Origin: Geothermobacter ehrlichii
Lineage (GTDB): Bacteria > Desulfobacterota > Desulfuromonadia > Desulfuromonadales > Geothermobacteraceae
Direction of reading: 5' to 3'
Length of the DNA stretch: 64,000 bases
NCBI RefSeq assembly: GCF_008124615.1
Contig: NZ_VNIB01000008.1
Coordinates: 61,375-125,374 of the forward strand
The position numbers and the translations under genes are program-made. A model generated the notes under the pieces. That model worked only from the letters and a program-made list of their open reading frames with translations. It made no database searches and had not been told where the DNA came from. The stretch's first letter is position 1, and the number at the start of each line of letters is the position of its first letter. Shown here in pieces: positions 25,086 through 36,210 of the stretch.

Positions 25086-26009
25086 ATGCGAACCGATCGT
25101 CGGATTGACTGGGATCCTTTGTTTCGCAGCCTGACCCTCGGCGGCGGGCTGGTCCTGATGCTGGTGGTTGTCGCCATCTTCTGGGAGCTCTGGCAGGGTT
25201 CGCAGCTCTCGCTGCAGAAGTTCGGCTGGTCGTTCCTGTTCACCGAAACCTGGGACCCGGTCAGCGAAACCTTCGGCGCCGCCAGCACCATCTACGGCAC
25301 CCTGCTCTCCACCTGCATCGCCATGGTGCTGGCGGTTCCCCTGAGCCTGGCCATCGCCCTGTTCCTGGTGGAGCTGGCGCCGCCACGGCTGGCGGCGGCT
25401 GTCGGCGCGGGAATCGAACTGCTGGCCGCTATCCCGAGCATCATTTACGGCATGTGGGGGCTGTTTGTTTTCGCTCCGTTCATGGCCGAAAAGGTGCAGC
25501 CGCTGCTGGCGAAGATTCCCGGTCCCTTTTTCACCGGACCGCCGATGGGGATCGGCATGCTCAGCGCCGGCATTATTCTGGCGCTGATGATTCTGCCCTT
25601 CATCACCTCGGTGACCCGCGACATCTTCCGGATGGTGCCGGCGGTGGTCAAGGAGTCGGCCTACGGCATGGGCTCGACCACCTGGGAGGTGACCCGCAAG
25701 GTGACCATTCCCTACGGCATCCAGGGGATTGTCGGCGCCTGTTTTCTCGGCCTGGGCCGGGCCATCGGCGAGACCATGGCGGTCACCTTCGTGATCGGCA
25801 ACCGGCACGAGATTTCCGCCAGCCTGTTCGCCGCCGGCAACAGCATCGCCTCGACCCTGGCCAATGAATTCACCGAGGCATCGGAAGAGATTTACCTCAG
25901 TTCGCTGGTCGAGCTCGGGCTGGTGTTGTTCGGCCTGACCCTGCTGCTGCAGCTGCTGGCCCAGTGGTGGCTGAAGCGCACCCGGCGCAGAATGGGAGGT
26001 GGGCTGTGA
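25086..26009 (+). CDS. pstC: Phosphate ABC transporter permease PstC
   Basis: 307 residues with six membrane helices. The EAA-type loop reads KESAYGMGSTTWEVTRKVTIPYGIQGIVGA, and GRAIGETMAVTFVIGN is the PstC hallmark. It lies 15 bp after pstS and overlaps pstA. It forms the inner-membrane channel with PstA. Confidence 0.95.
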   Translation: MRTDRRIDWDPLFRSLTLGGGLVLMLVVVAIFWELWQGSQLSLQKFGWSFLFTETWDPVSETFGAASTIYGTLLSTCIAMVLAVPLSLAIALFLVELAPPRLAAAVGAGIELLAAIPSIIYGMWGLFVFAPFMAEKVQPLLAKIPGPFFTGPPMGIGMLSAGIILALMILPFITSVTRDIFRMVPAVVKESAYGMGSTTWEVTRKVTIPYGIQGIVGACFLGLGRAIGETMAVTFVIGNRHEISASLFAAGNSIASTLANEFTEASEEIYLSSLVELGLVLFGLTLLLQLLAQWWLKRTRRRMGGGL

Positions 26010-26851
26010 GAGGGCGTTCCCTGGCCGGCCGCAAGCTGGTCGATACCCTGGTTCGGATCGCCTCGGCCCTGGCGGCCCTGCTCGGGCTCTGCGTGCTGGG
26101 CTGGATTCTGTACGTCATCCTGTCGCGCGGTATCGGCGCCATCAACTGGGAGTTCTTCACCGAGCTACCGGCACCGCCGGGCATGAATGGCGGCGGTCTG
26201 GCCAACGCCATTGTCGGCACCTTGCTGATCACCCTGCTGGCGAGCCTGATCGGCATTCCCCTGGGACTGCTGGCCGGCATCTACCTGGCCGAGTTCGGCG
26301 GTCGGTCGCGGCTGGCCGAGAGCATCCGCTTCTGCAGCAACCTGCTGATGGGAACCCCCTCGATCATTGTCGGGGTCTTTGTCTACGGGCTGATCGTGGT
26401 GCCGCTGGGGGATTTTTCCGCCTGGGCGGGGGCGATCGCCCTGGCGATCATCATGCTGCCGGTGGTGGCCCGCACCACCGAGGAGATGCTCAGCCTGGTC
26501 CCCAACAGCCTGCGCGAGGCGGCCCTCGGACTGGGCACGCCGCGCTGGCGGACCACTTTGCAGATCCTGTTCAAGGCCGCCGGCAGCGGCCTGGTTACCG
26601 GGATTCTGCTGGCGGTCGCCCGGGTCAGCGGCGAAACCGCGCCGCTGCTGTTCACGGCGCTGAACAGCCCCTTCTGGTTCGAATCGCTGAACGAGCCGAT
26701 CGGCAACTTGACCGTGACCATTTTCAACTACGCCATGAGCCCCTACGCCGACTGGCAGGCCAAGGCCTGGGGCGCTTCGCTGCTGATAACCCTCGGCGTG
26801 CTGGGGGCGACCCTGTTGGCCCGCACCACGCTCTGGCTGAGGAGAAAGTAA
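26006..26851 (+). CDS. pstA: Phosphate ABC transporter permease PstA
   Basis: 281 residues from GTG 26006, which overlaps the pstC stop by 4 bp and has GGGAGGT upstream. An upstream in-frame GTG at 25964 would overlap pstC by 46 bp and is less likely. Six membrane helices; motifs YLAEFGG, MGTPSIIVGVFVYG, REAALGLGTPRWRTTLQILFKA and VARVSGETAPLLFTA fit PstA. Confidence 0.95.
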   Translation: MRGRSLAGRKLVDTLVRIASALAALLGLCVLGWILYVILSRGIGAINWEFFTELPAPPGMNGGGLANAIVGTLLITLLASLIGIPLGLLAGIYLAEFGGRSRLAESIRFCSNLLMGTPSIIVGVFVYGLIVVPLGDFSAWAGAIALAIIMLPVVARTTEEMLSLVPNSLREAALGLGTPRWRTTLQILFKAAGSGLVTGILLAVARVSGETAPLLFTALNSPFWFESLNEPIGNLTVTIFNYAMSPYADWQAKAWGASLLITLGVLGATLLARTTLWLRRK

Positions 26852-27700
26852 ATGAACAGCCTGTCCGAACCGCAGAACGCAACAACCTTTTCGACAGCCG
26901 GGGAGCAGGCCGGACGGCATGATGCCGCAGCCGCCCCCGTCGGGAAAGACGTGAAGATTTCGGCGCGCAAGCTCAGTTTTTTCTACGGCAGCCAGCAGGC
27001 GCTGTTCGACAACGACCTCGACGTCATGGCCGGCAGGGTCACGGCCATCATCGGTCCGTCCGGCTGCGGCAAATCGACCCATCTGCGCATCTACAACCGC
27101 ATCTTCGAGCTCTACAAGGGGCAGCGGGCCAGTGGGGAGCTGCTGCTCGACGGCGAAAACGTTCTCGATGCCGGGGTGGACGTGCTCGAGCTGCGGCGGC
27201 GCATCGGCATGATCTTCCAGAAGCCGACGCCGTTTCCGATGAGCGTCTTCGACAATGTCGCCTACGGCCTGAAGCTGCACTACCGGATGCCGCGCAGCGA
27301 GATGCAGGATCGGGTGGAGCAGGCGCTGAAGGCGGCCGCTCTCTGGGACGAGGTGCGGGACAAGCTCGACAGCCCGGGAACGGCCCTTTCCGGCGGCCAG
27401 CAGCAGCGGCTCTGCATCGCCCGGGCGATCGCCGTCGAGCCGGAAGTGCTGCTGATGGACGAGCCGACCTCGGCCATCGACCCGGTGGCCACGGCCAGGA
27501 TCGAGGATCTGATCGGCGAGCTGCGCGGCCGCTACACCATCGTCATCGTCACCCACAACATGCAGCAGGCGGCGCGCATTTCCGATTTTACCGCCTTTTT
27601 CTACCAGGGACGAATCGTCGAGTACGGCGAGACCGAGATGATGTTCACCAAGCCGAAGGTCAAGCAGACCGAGGACTACATAACCGGCCGCTTCGGCTGA
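26852..27700 (+). CDS. pstB: Phosphate ABC transporter ATPase PstB
   Basis: 282 residues, starting on the base after the pstA stop. Walker [10 protein letters not shown], signature [16 protein letters not shown], Walker [14 protein letters not shown], switch His VTHNMQQA. An N-terminal extension of about 30 residues precedes the usual PstB start at [14 protein letters not shown] in CGKSTHLR replaces the more usual F/L-L, a minor variation. Confidence 0.96.
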   Translation: MNSLSEPQNATTFSTAGEQAGRHDAAAAPVGKDVKISARKLSFFYGSQQALFDNDLDVMAGRVTAIIGPSGCGKSTHLRIYNRIFELYKGQRASGELLLDGENVLDAGVDVLELRRRIGMIFQKPTPFPMSVFDNVAYGLKLHYRMPRSEMQDRVEQALKAAALWDEVRDKLDSPGTALSGGQQQRLCIARAIAVEPEVLLMDEPTSAIDPVATARIEDLIGELRGRYTIVIVTHNMQQAARISDFTAFFYQGRIVEYGETEMMFTKPKVKQTEDYITGRFG

Positions 27701-27722
27701 GCCAGGCAGGGGGAGAGAAGTC

Positions 27723-28382
27723 ATGACCGTTCACATGCTGAGAGAACTGGACAAACTGAAGCGGATGATCCTGGTGCTGGCGGCGCTGGTCGAGGAGAGC
27801 GTGCAGTACAGCGTCCTCGCCCTGCGGAAGCGGGATGCCGAGCTGGCGCGCAAGGTGGTGGCGATGGGCGATCAGGTCAACGAGATGGAGGTCGACCTGG
27901 AAGAGGAGTGCCTGAAGATTCTCGCCCTCTACCAGCCGGTGGCGGTCGACCTGCGCTACATCGTCGCCGTGCTGAAGATCAACAACGATCTGGAGCGCAT
28001 CAACGACCTGGCCGGCAACCTGGCCGAGCGGGCCCTGACCCTGATGGACGAGCCGCCGGTCGAGCCGCCTTTCGACGTGCAGGCCATGGGCGAGATCGTG
28101 CAGCGCATGCTGAAGAAGACCCTCGATGCCCTGGTCAACATGGACCAGAAGGAGGCCCTTGAGGTCATCGAACTCGACGACGAGGTCGACCGCTACCACC
28201 GGGAGAGTTTCGCCCGCACCAAGGAGCGCATCCGGCTGCAGCCCGGAGAACTCGACGGGCTGATCAACTACCTGTCGATCTCCCGCTACCTGGAGCGGAT
28301 CGCCGATCTGACCACCAATGTCGCCGAGGATGTGGTGTATATGATTGAAGGGAAAATCATCCGCCACCACAATACTGCGTAG
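27723..28382 (+). CDS. phoU: Phosphate transport regulator PhoU
   Basis: 219 residues in two PhoU repeats: VDLEEECLKILALYQPVAVDLRYIVAVLKINNDLERINDLAGNLA is the first metal-binding face and YLSISRYLERIADLTTNVAEDVVYMIEGKI the second. Cytoplasmic, mostly helical. It links PstB to PhoR and represses the Pho regulon when phosphate is plentiful. It is 22 bp after pstB. Confidence 0.96.
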   Translation: MTVHMLRELDKLKRMILVLAALVEESVQYSVLALRKRDAELARKVVAMGDQVNEMEVDLEEECLKILALYQPVAVDLRYIVAVLKINNDLERINDLAGNLAERALTLMDEPPVEPPFDVQAMGEIVQRMLKKTLDALVNMDQKEALEVIELDDEVDRYHRESFARTKERIRLQPGELDGLINYLSISRYLERIADLTTNVAEDVVYMIEGKIIRHHNTA

Positions 28383-28401
28383 GCGGCCGATACGCGCACA
28401 T

Positions 28402-28615
28402 CTGCTGCGTTACGCTCAGTCTTCAATCCTCGACGTAGCTGCCGCTACGCCTGTGGTTTCAGCCTTCGCGTGCCTTGCATCTGCACGCGTCTCGGCCGCC
28501 TTGAGCCGTTTGTAGGGGGAGATAAGCACTCGTCTACTGCGTTGAGTAGCTGCCGCTACACCTCACTCCTCAGGCCGCAAGGCGCCTTGCATCTGCACGC
28601 GTCTCGACCGCCTTG
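28402..28615 (+). repeat. Tandem imperfect repeats downstream of phoU
   Basis: Two units with a period of about 112 bp. The best-conserved 32-bp part is 28472-28503 and 28584-28615, differing at two or fewer positions. Each unit also contains GTAGC-TGCC-GCTAC, a 5-bp hairpin (28435-28448 and 28546-28559). The 28383-28748 gap has no supported gene and otherwise holds only the upstream region of the sigma-54 activator. Confidence 0.7.
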
Positions 28616-28748
28616 GAACTTGCTCTTCGTCCTCTTCCGGCCCTTCCGCAACGGGGAAGGGCCGGTTCCCATCATTCCCATAACTCACAGCCGGCAATAG
28701 CCCACGAACCTTGAAGCCGCGTCGCAGAGCGGTTACATTGTCTATGTC

Positions 28749-30188
<1,440 letters not shown>

Positions 30189-30339
30189 ATCTCTCCTTCT
30201 TTCGGCCACGTCCTTTCCTGTCGCATCTTTTGTCGCAACTGTCGTGACGCACCTTCCGGCAACGTCGCGGTTCGTGACGTCGGGAGGTGATGGCTGTGTA
30301 ACATGCCGAAATGACAGGACAATTCTGTGGAAGGGCGGC

Positions 30340-30355
30340 TGGCATGGCGATTGTA
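30340..30355 (+). promoter_or_regulatory. Weak sigma-54-like promoter before hsp20 genes
   Basis: TGGCAT-N5-TTGT has the correct 10-bp spacing between -24 GG (30341-30342) and the -12 pair, but the -12 reads GT instead of GC. Several TGTCGCA/GTCGTGAC-like repeats lie 70-130 bp upstream (30219-30280) and could be activator sites. Confidence 0.35.
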
Positions 30356-30425
30356 ATGGACAATGGGCGCCAACGGGCCGCAAGGTCCGCGAACGAAACC
30401 AATCAAGCAGAAGGAGGATAGAAAG

Positions 30426-30872
30426 ATGCTGAGCTGGAACCTGATTCGGGAGATGGAACATCTGCGCAGGGAAATGGATGAGCTGTTCCGGGGGGCCGGG
30501 TTCGGTCCGATGCTCGACGCACCTTTCCTGCCGGGGGTCGGCACGCGTCGCTATCCGAGGATCAATATCCGTGAAGATGCCGACAACTACTACCTCGAAG
30601 CGTTGCTGCCCGGCGTCGATGTCCGGAATCTCGACATGAGCGTCGTCGGCAGCACCCTGACCCTCTCCGGCGAACGGAAAGAGGATGAAAGCGACGGTCG
30701 TACCTGGCATCGCCGTGAACGTGGCGCCGGCAAGTTTTTGCGCACTATCGAGGTGCCGATGGAGATCGACGCCAACAAGGTGAGCGCCGAATACCGGAAC
30801 GGCGTGCTGAAGGTGACTCTCCCCAAGGCGGAAGGGGCCAAGCCGAAGCGCATCGCCATCAAGGCGCGCTGA
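30426..30872 (+). CDS. Small heat-shock protein, Hsp20 family (1)
   Basis: 148 residues from ATG 30426 behind AGGAGG. The alpha-crystallin domain (about 45-140) includes YPRINIREDADNYYLEALLPGVD, LTLSGERK, RRERGAGKFLRTIEVP and AEYRNGVLKVTLPKAEGAKPKRIAI. It would form oligomers that hold unfolding proteins in the cytoplasm. It is 58 bp before a second Hsp20; two different sHsps in a row suggest mixed oligomers. Confidence 0.94.
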   Translation: MLSWNLIREMEHLRREMDELFRGAGFGPMLDAPFLPGVGTRRYPRINIREDADNYYLEALLPGVDVRNLDMSVVGSTLTLSGERKEDESDGRTWHRRERGAGKFLRTIEVPMEIDANKVSAEYRNGVLKVTLPKAEGAKPKRIAIKAR

Positions 30873-30930
30873 GGGTCTGAACGGAAGACGACGCAATCGA
30901 GAACAAAATTCTGCGAAAAGGAGAGAAGCC

Positions 30931-31326
30931 ATGAGCGAGAGGACTCTGACCCTGACTCAGGATAAAGAACTGACCCGTGAGGAGATGCGTACCCGTGACC
31001 GTTATCTGACCCCCGCGGTCGACATCTTCGAAACCGACGAAGGCCTGACCCTGATTGCCGATGTCCCGGGTCTCGACAAGGACCATCTCAAGGTCGACAT
31101 CGACCAGGGCGTACTGACCATCGAGGGGGCGGCCGGTCATGACGACAAGGGTGAAAGGCTGTTCGAGGAATTTGCTGTCGCCGGTTACTTCAGGCAGTTC
31201 CGGTTGCCCGACAGCATCGACCCTGATCGGACCGAGGCCGAACTCAAGGACGGAGTGCTGACCCTGCATCTGCCGAAAGCCGAGGCGGCCCGTCCGAAGA
31301 AGATCGCCATCAAGACCGTGCATTGA
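30931..31326 (+). CDS. Small heat-shock protein, Hsp20 family (2)
   Basis: 131 residues. The alpha-crystallin domain is shorter and more acidic than in the first: TPAVDIFETDEGLTLIADVPGLDKDHL, LTIEGAA, FRQFRLPDSID and AELKDGVLTLHLPKAEAARPKKIAI. A clear terminator follows at 31343-31372. Confidence 0.94.
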   Translation: MSERTLTLTQDKELTREEMRTRDRYLTPAVDIFETDEGLTLIADVPGLDKDHLKVDIDQGVLTIEGAAGHDDKGERLFEEFAVAGYFRQFRLPDSIDPDRTEAELKDGVLTLHLPKAEAARPKKIAIKTVH

Positions 31327-31342
31327 GTTCTCGAACAGCCTG

Positions 31343-31372
31343 AGCCGGGCGTGAAGCCCGGCTTGCTTTTTT
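31343..31372 (+). terminator. Terminator of the hsp20 operon
   Basis: An 8-bp stem (31343-31350 with 31356-31363), 5-nt loop, then GCTTTTTTATT. It ends 16-40 bp after the second Hsp20 stop. Confidence 0.9.
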
Positions 31373-31485
31373 ATTATTTGCCGGTTGACAGCGACGGTAT
31401 TGCTAAAGAATAGTTGGGTGAGGGCCGAAAAGAAGGGAAAAGCCCGTATTCATCCATCGACAGGAGGGGGCGGAAAGGGGCATGG

Positions 31486-32337
31486 ATGTCCGAGCGCAAG
31501 CGTTTCGGCGAAATACTCGTTGAAGCAGGGGTCCTGACGGAACGTACCCTGCAGCAGGCGCTGGAAAAGCAGCGCCAAAGCGGCAAGCACCTGGGCGAGA
31601 TTCTCGAGGAGAGCGGCGTCATCACCGAACGCGACGTTGCCGTGGTGCTGGCGCGACAGTTCGGCCTGAAGACGGTGCGGGACATCGCCGCCCACAGCTT
31701 TTCCGCCGATCTGCTGCAGCTCGTCGACGGCGATACCTGCCTGAAGAAACTGATCTTTCCCCTCAAGCTCGACCGGCGGCGTCTCTTTCTGGCCATGGTC
31801 AACCCCCTCGACATGGAAACCATTGACGAGCTGGCCTTTCGCACCGGCCTGTCGATCGTTCCCTGCGTCACCACCCGCGAAGAGATCGTTGCCGCCGTCA
31901 ACCGGCACTATCTCGGCAAGGATCCGAGAATGGACCAGAACTGGTGGACCATTCTGGTGGTCGATGACCAGGAGATGGTGCGGGCGACCATCAGGGCGGC
32001 GCTGGAACGGGAGGGCTACCAGGTGCTGGAGGCGACCAACGGCGCCGAGGGGCTGAAGGAGGCCCTCAACCAGCTGCCGCACCTGATCATCGCCGACACG
32101 GTGATGCCACGGCTCACCGGCGACGAGATGTTCCGCAGCCTGCAGGCCAACGCGCGCACCCGCAAGATACCGGTCATCGGACTTTCTTCCCGCAGCGCGC
32201 CGGAGGAGGAGGCCCGGGTGCTGGATCTTGGCTACTTCGATTTCATCGCCAAGCCGATCAACGCCATCCGCCTGCAGGCGCGTGTCCGCAGGGCGCTACG
32301 GACTATCTACGGCGATACCCCTCCCCCCAGACTCTGA
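31486..32337 (+). CDS. MshEN-domain + receiver domain protein
   Basis: 283 residues from ATG 31486. The N-terminal 145 residues match the MshEN/GspE_N fold (RFGEILVEAGVLTERTLQQALEKQRQSGKHLGEILEESGVITERDVAVVLARQFGL), a domain that often binds cyclic-di-GMP in secretion and pilus ATPases. The C-terminus is a receiver (ILVVDDQEMVRATIRAAL, IADTVMPRLTG, FIAKPI), so D at VDD and the phosphoacceptor D are present. No ATPase domain is attached. It would combine cyclic-di-GMP and phosphorelay inputs; the output partner is unknown. Confidence 0.82.
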   Translation: MSERKRFGEILVEAGVLTERTLQQALEKQRQSGKHLGEILEESGVITERDVAVVLARQFGLKTVRDIAAHSFSADLLQLVDGDTCLKKLIFPLKLDRRRLFLAMVNPLDMETIDELAFRTGLSIVPCVTTREEIVAAVNRHYLGKDPRMDQNWWTILVVDDQEMVRATIRAALEREGYQVLEATNGAEGLKEALNQLPHLIIADTVMPRLTGDEMFRSLQANARTRKIPVIGLSSRSAPEEEARVLDLGYFDFIAKPINAIRLQARVRRALRTIYGDTPPPRL

Positions 32338-32429
32338 GCGACGGACGAAGCGGTTCGGCGATTTTCTTCCCGAGCTGTTTGACGGCTACCGTTGACGATG
32401 CATCAGCGCAAGATGTGAGAAAATCTTGC

Positions 32430-32457
32430 TTGCGTTTCCCACCGCCGGGACTATAAT
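32430..32457 (+). promoter_or_regulatory. Sigma-70 promoter
   Basis: TTGCGT (32430-32435), 16-bp spacer, TATAAT (32452-32457), 43 bp before the small redox gene. Confidence 0.6.
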
Positions 32458-32500
32458 GATGACTAAAGAGGTCATCTTTTTGACCGAAAGGAGGCGACTC

Positions 32501-32776
32501 ATGCGCATTGACATTCTCTGCAAGCCCGGTTGTGGCGAGCGCTGTGAGAAAACCCTCGAAAACGTCCGGCAGGCACTCGACGATCTGGCGGTCAAGGCTG
32601 AGGTTCATGTCTACAAGGATGTCCGCAAGATGATCGACAACCGTGTCTATGTCACGCCGGCTCTGGTGGTTGACGATTTCGTTCGCATCTCCGGAAGGGT
32701 TCCCGAGGTTGGTGAGATCCGCTCTCTCATCGTCGAACGGCCGCGCTACCGCAAACGCTACGAAGACGTGGCCTGA
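32501..32776 (+). CDS. Thioredoxin-fold small protein
   Basis: 91 residues from ATG 32501 behind AGGAGG. MRIDILCKPGCGERCEKTLENVR places three cysteines near the N-terminus of a beta-alpha-beta fold, and VYVTPALVVDDFVRISGRVP has the cis-Pro region (TPAL) of thioredoxin-like proteins. The spacing is CxxxCxxxC rather than CxxC. Cytoplasmic redox or metal-handling role likely; the exact partner is unknown. Confidence 0.7.
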   Translation: MRIDILCKPGCGERCEKTLENVRQALDDLAVKAEVHVYKDVRKMIDNRVYVTPALVVDDFVRISGRVPEVGEIRSLIVERPRYRKRYEDVA

Positions 32777-32908
32777 GAGTTTTCGACGATGTCGCGGCTG
32801 GTCGCTGACGTCTCTGTTAGCGGTCTCCTCTTCATCCCTCGGCGCGATGTTCAGCTTGAGGTGCGCCCTGTCTCACTTCTGAACTCTTTTGAATCGCAGC
32901 AATCTCAC

Positions 32909-32934
32909 CCGCCTGCTTTTCGCGGCGGTTTTTT
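32909..32934 (+). terminator. Probable terminator
   Basis: A 5-bp GC stem (32909-32913 with 32924-32928) followed by TTTTTTG. It lies 133 bp after the thioredoxin-fold gene. Confidence 0.5.
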
Positions 32935-32980
32935 GTTTGCCATCCTTGGCGGCAGGCTCCGTTCATGCGAGAATTGCCGC

Positions 32981-33754
32981 ATGTGTCTCATTCTTTTCGC
33001 CATACGTCCCGATGACCGTTACCGACTGGTGCTGGCGGCCAACCGCGACGAGTTTTATGAACGGCCGTCAGCCCCGGCGGCTTTCTGGCCGGACGCGCCC
33101 GACATCTGGGGCGGACGGGACCTGCAGGCCGGCGGCACCTGGTTCGGGGTGACCCGGAGCGGGCGGCTGGCGCTGGTCTCCAACGTTCGCGAACCGAAAC
33201 GTCTGCCGGAGCCGGGGCCGTCGCGCGGCCTGCTGGTCAGGGATTTTCTCCGCTCGGAGACCGATGCCGCCGGCTGGTTGACGGACGTGCTGGCCGACAG
33301 CGGTCGCCGGTCCGGCTTCAACCTGATTGTCGGCGAAGGCGACCATCTTTTCTATGGCAGCAACCGCCGCCAGGGCGTGGTGCCCGTTCGGGACGGACTG
33401 TACGGCCTGAGCAACGCCGGGCTCGATACCCCCTGGCCGAAGGTGCGCCGCGGCAAAAAGGGACTGGCCGGGCTGCTGCGGCGTCGCCTTGCCGGGGAGG
33501 AGCTGGCGGCGGGCCTGTTCGCCCTGCTCGGCGACCGGACCCCGGCCGCCGACGACGAGCTGCCCGACACCGGGGTGGGGCTTGCTATGGAACGGGCGCT
33601 GTCGCCGGTTTTCATCTGTGCCGGACAATACGGCACCCGTTCCTCGACCGTTCTGCTGCTTGAGGCGACGGGACGGCTGCTGGTTGTCGAACGCCGCTTC
33701 GGACCGGATGGGCGTATCACTGGCGAAAGCAGGGAAAGTTTCCGAATTTCTTGA
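32981..33754 (+). CDS. NRDE (TANGO2-like) family protein
   Basis: 257 residues. [36 protein letters not shown] gives the family's MC start and NRDE motif; [15 protein letters not shown] and [14 protein letters not shown] are also typical. TANGO2 proteins affect heme and lipid handling in eukaryotes; the bacterial role is unsettled. The start was set at ATG 32981, since the family begins MC. Its last bases overlap the -35 of the lon promoter. Confidence 0.88.
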   Translation: MCLILFAIRPDDRYRLVLAANRDEFYERPSAPAAFWPDAPDIWGGRDLQAGGTWFGVTRSGRLALVSNVREPKRLPEPGPSRGLLVRDFLRSETDAAGWLTDVLADSGRRSGFNLIVGEGDHLFYGSNRRQGVVPVRDGLYGLSNAGLDTPWPKVRRGKKGLAGLLRRRLAGEELAAGLFALLGDRTPAADDELPDTGVGLAMERALSPVFICAGQYGTRSSTVLLLEATGRLLVVERRFGPDGRITGESRESFRIS

Positions 33755-33778
33755 CTCTTTTCTTGCCGGGTCTAAAAT
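33751..33778 (+). promoter_or_regulatory. Sigma-70 promoter of lon
   Basis: TTGACT (33751-33756), 16-bp spacer, TAAAAT (33773-33778), 72 bp before the lon start. No heat-shock sigma motif was seen. Confidence 0.6.
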
Positions 33779-33849
33779 TGGCAAGATCGGGCAGGTGCGC
33801 GGTCCGGCACTTCGGGCGGCACCCTGCATCGAGCGACCAGGGAGGCAAC

Positions 33850-36210
33850 GTGGCCAATCCAGCCGAACAGACGGAGATGGAATTTCCGGGGATCCTGCCC
33901 CTGCTGCCGGTCAGGGACGTGGTGGTCTTTCCCTACATGATCATCCCCCTCTTTGTCGGCCGGCAGAAGTCGCTGCAGGCAGTGGAGCAGGCTCTTGCCG
34001 GCGACCGGCTTCTCTTTTTGGCCAGCCAGAAGGAGCTGGTCGAGGAGCATCCGTCGCCGGACAATATCTATGCCGTCGGCACCGCGGCTATGGTGATGCG
34101 GATGGTGAAGCTGCCGGACGGCCGGGTGAAGATCCTGGTTCAGGGGCTCGGTCGGGGGCGCATCCTGCGCTACCTGGGGGAGAGTCCCTGCTTTACCGTC
34201 GAGGTCGAGCCAATTCCAGAACCGGAGGTCAGCGGCGACCCGCTGGAGATCGAAGCGCTGATGCGCACCGTGCGCAAGCAGCTGGCCCAGCTCACCAACC
34301 TGGGGCAGAACATGCCCCCCGAGGTGATGATCGCGCTGGAGAATATCGAGGATCCGGGCAGCCTGGCCGATGTGGTCGCCAGCAACATCGGGCTGAAGGT
34401 GGCGGAGGCGCAGGCCCTGTTCGAAACCATCGATCCGCTGGAACGGCTCCGGCGGGTGCAGGACACGCTCACCAAGGAACTGGAAGTGGCCGCGATGCAG
34501 ACCCGCATCCAGAACCTGGCCAAGGAAGAGATGAGCCGTACGCAGCGCGAGTACTTTCTGCGCGAGCAGTTGCGGGCCATCAAGGCCGAACTCGGCGAGA
34601 CCGACGCCCGGGCCGAGGATGTCGCCGAGCTGAGCGAGAAGCTGGCGAAGGCCAGGTTGCCCGAGGAAGCAAACCGGGAGGCGGAAAAGCTGCTGCGCCG
34701 GCTGGAGAGCATGCATTCGGAGGCGGCCGAGTACGCCATCCTGCGCACCTATCTCGACTGGCTGGTCGAGCTGCCCTGGAGCGTGCGCACCCGGGACAAT
34801 CTCAACCTGGAGAAGGCGCGGCGGGTGCTCGACGAAGATCACTACGACCTGGAGAAGGTCAAGGAGCGGATTCTCGAATACCTGGCGGTGCGCAAGCTGA
34901 AAAGAGAGATGAAGGGGCCGGTGCTCTGTTTCGTTGGCCCGCCCGGGGTCGGCAAGACCAGCCTCGGACGCTCGATCGCCCGCGCGCTCGGCCGTAAATT
35001 CGTCCGCATCTCTCTCGGTGGCGTGCGCGACGAGGCCGAGATCCGCGGTCACCGCCGCACCTATGTCGGCGCCTTGCCGGGCCGCATCATCCAGGGGATG
35101 AAGCAGGCCGGCAGCAACAACCCGGTCTTCATGCTCGACGAGCTGGACAAGATGGGGGCCGATTTTCGCGGCGATCCCTCGGCGGCGCTGCTGGAGCTGC
35201 TCGATCCGGAGCAGAACCATGCCTTCTCCGACCATTACATCAATATTCCCTTCGACCTGTCCCATGTCCTCTTCATCGCTACCGCCAACCTGCTCGATCC
35301 GATTCCGAGCGCGCTGAAGGACCGGCTCGAGGTGATCCATCTGGCCGGCTACACCACCGAGGAGAAGCTTTCCATAGCCCGGCGCTTTCTGGTGCCGCGC
35401 CAGCTCGAAGCCAACGGCCTGAAGCCGGATGACCTGCGCTTTTCGGACAAGGCCCTGCTGCGCATCATCTCCGGCTACACTTCCGAGGCCGGCCTGCGCA
35501 ACCTGGAGCGGGAGATCGGCAGCGTCTGTCGCAAGATCGCCCGCCGTTTCGCCGAGGGGAACCGCCAGCGGGTGCTGATCGGCGAAAACATGCTTCCCAA
35601 GCTGCTTGGCCCGCCGCGCTATCTCCCCGAGGAGGAGCGGAAGCAGGACGAGGTCGGGGTGGCCACCGGGCTGGCCTGGACCGAGAGCGGCGGCGAGATC
35701 CTCTACGTCGAGGTGTCGGTGATGCCGGGCAAGGGAAACCTCACCCTCACCGGCCATCTGGGCGAGGTGATGAAGGAGAGCGCCCAGGCGGCGCTCAGCT
35801 ACGCCCGCGCCAATGCCGACCGGCTCGGAATCGTCCCGGACTTTTCCGAGCGGGACATCCACATTCACGTTCCGGCCGGCGCCATTCCCAAGGACGGTCC
35901 GAGCGCCGGCATCACCATGGCGGTGGCGCTGGTCTCCGCCCTTTCCGGCCGGCCGGTCAGCAAGGACGTGGCCATGACCGGCGAGCTCACCCTGCGAGGC
36001 AAGGTGCTTCCCGTCGGCGGGATCAAGGAGAAGGCGCTGGCGGCGGCCAGGTCGCATGTCCCGACCCTGGTGCTGCCGGCCCGCAACGAGAAGGATCTGG
36101 CCGACATTCCCGCTCCGGTGCGCAAGAAGCTCCGCTTCGTCAAGGTGCGCACCATCGACGAGGTGCTCGCGCTGACGCTGCGCGACGCCGCCGGGGGGGG
36201 CGGTGACTGA
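33850..36210 (+). CDS. lon: ATP-dependent protease Lon (LonA)
   Basis: About 786 residues from GTG 33850, behind GGAGG. The LON substrate-binding domain starts at [15 protein letters not shown]. The AAA+ module has Walker [10 protein letters not shown] and Walker [11 protein letters not shown], and the protease domain has Ser in [12 protein letters not shown] with the catalytic Lys in [10 protein letters not shown]. The length is normal for LonA. It degrades misfolded and regulatory proteins in the cytoplasm. thiL overlaps its end. Confidence 0.97.
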   Translation: MANPAEQTEMEFPGILPLLPVRDVVVFPYMIIPLFVGRQKSLQAVEQALAGDRLLFLASQKELVEEHPSPDNIYAVGTAAMVMRMVKLPDGRVKILVQGLGRGRILRYLGESPCFTVEVEPIPEPEVSGDPLEIEALMRTVRKQLAQLTNLGQNMPPEVMIALENIEDPGSLADVVASNIGLKVAEAQALFETIDPLERLRRVQDTLTKELEVAAMQTRIQNLAKEEMSRTQREYFLREQLRAIKAELGETDARAEDVAELSEKLAKARLPEEANREAEKLLRRLESMHSEAAEYAILRTYLDWLVELPWSVRTRDNLNLEKARRVLDEDHYDLEKVKERILEYLAVRKLKREMKGPVLCFVGPPGVGKTSLGRSIARALGRKFVRISLGGVRDEAEIRGHRRTYVGALPGRIIQGMKQAGSNNPVFMLDELDKMGADFRGDPSAALLELLDPEQNHAFSDHYINIPFDLSHVLFIATANLLDPIPSALKDRLEVIHLAGYTTEEKLSIARRFLVPRQLEANGLKPDDLRFSDKALLRIISGYTSEAGLRNLEREIGSVCRKIARRFAEGNRQRVLIGENMLPKLLGPPRYLPEEERKQDEVGVATGLAWTESGGEILYVEVSVMPGKGNLTLTGHLGEVMKESAQAALSYARANADRLGIVPDFSERDIHIHVPAGAIPKDGPSAGITMAVALVSALSGRPVSKDVAMTGELTLRGKVLPVGGIKEKALAAARSHVPTLVLPARNEKDLADIPAPVRKKLRFVKVRTIDEVLALTLRDAAGGGGD

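Noticed and set aside
26006..26009. Long overlap of pstA with pstC from an upstream GTG at 25964
   Set aside because: GTG 26006 has a good ribosome-binding site and the usual 4-bp overlap, so the longer form is not needed.
28402..28615. CRISPR array
   Set aside because: Only two units with a 112-bp period and no uniform spacers; no cas genes in the window.
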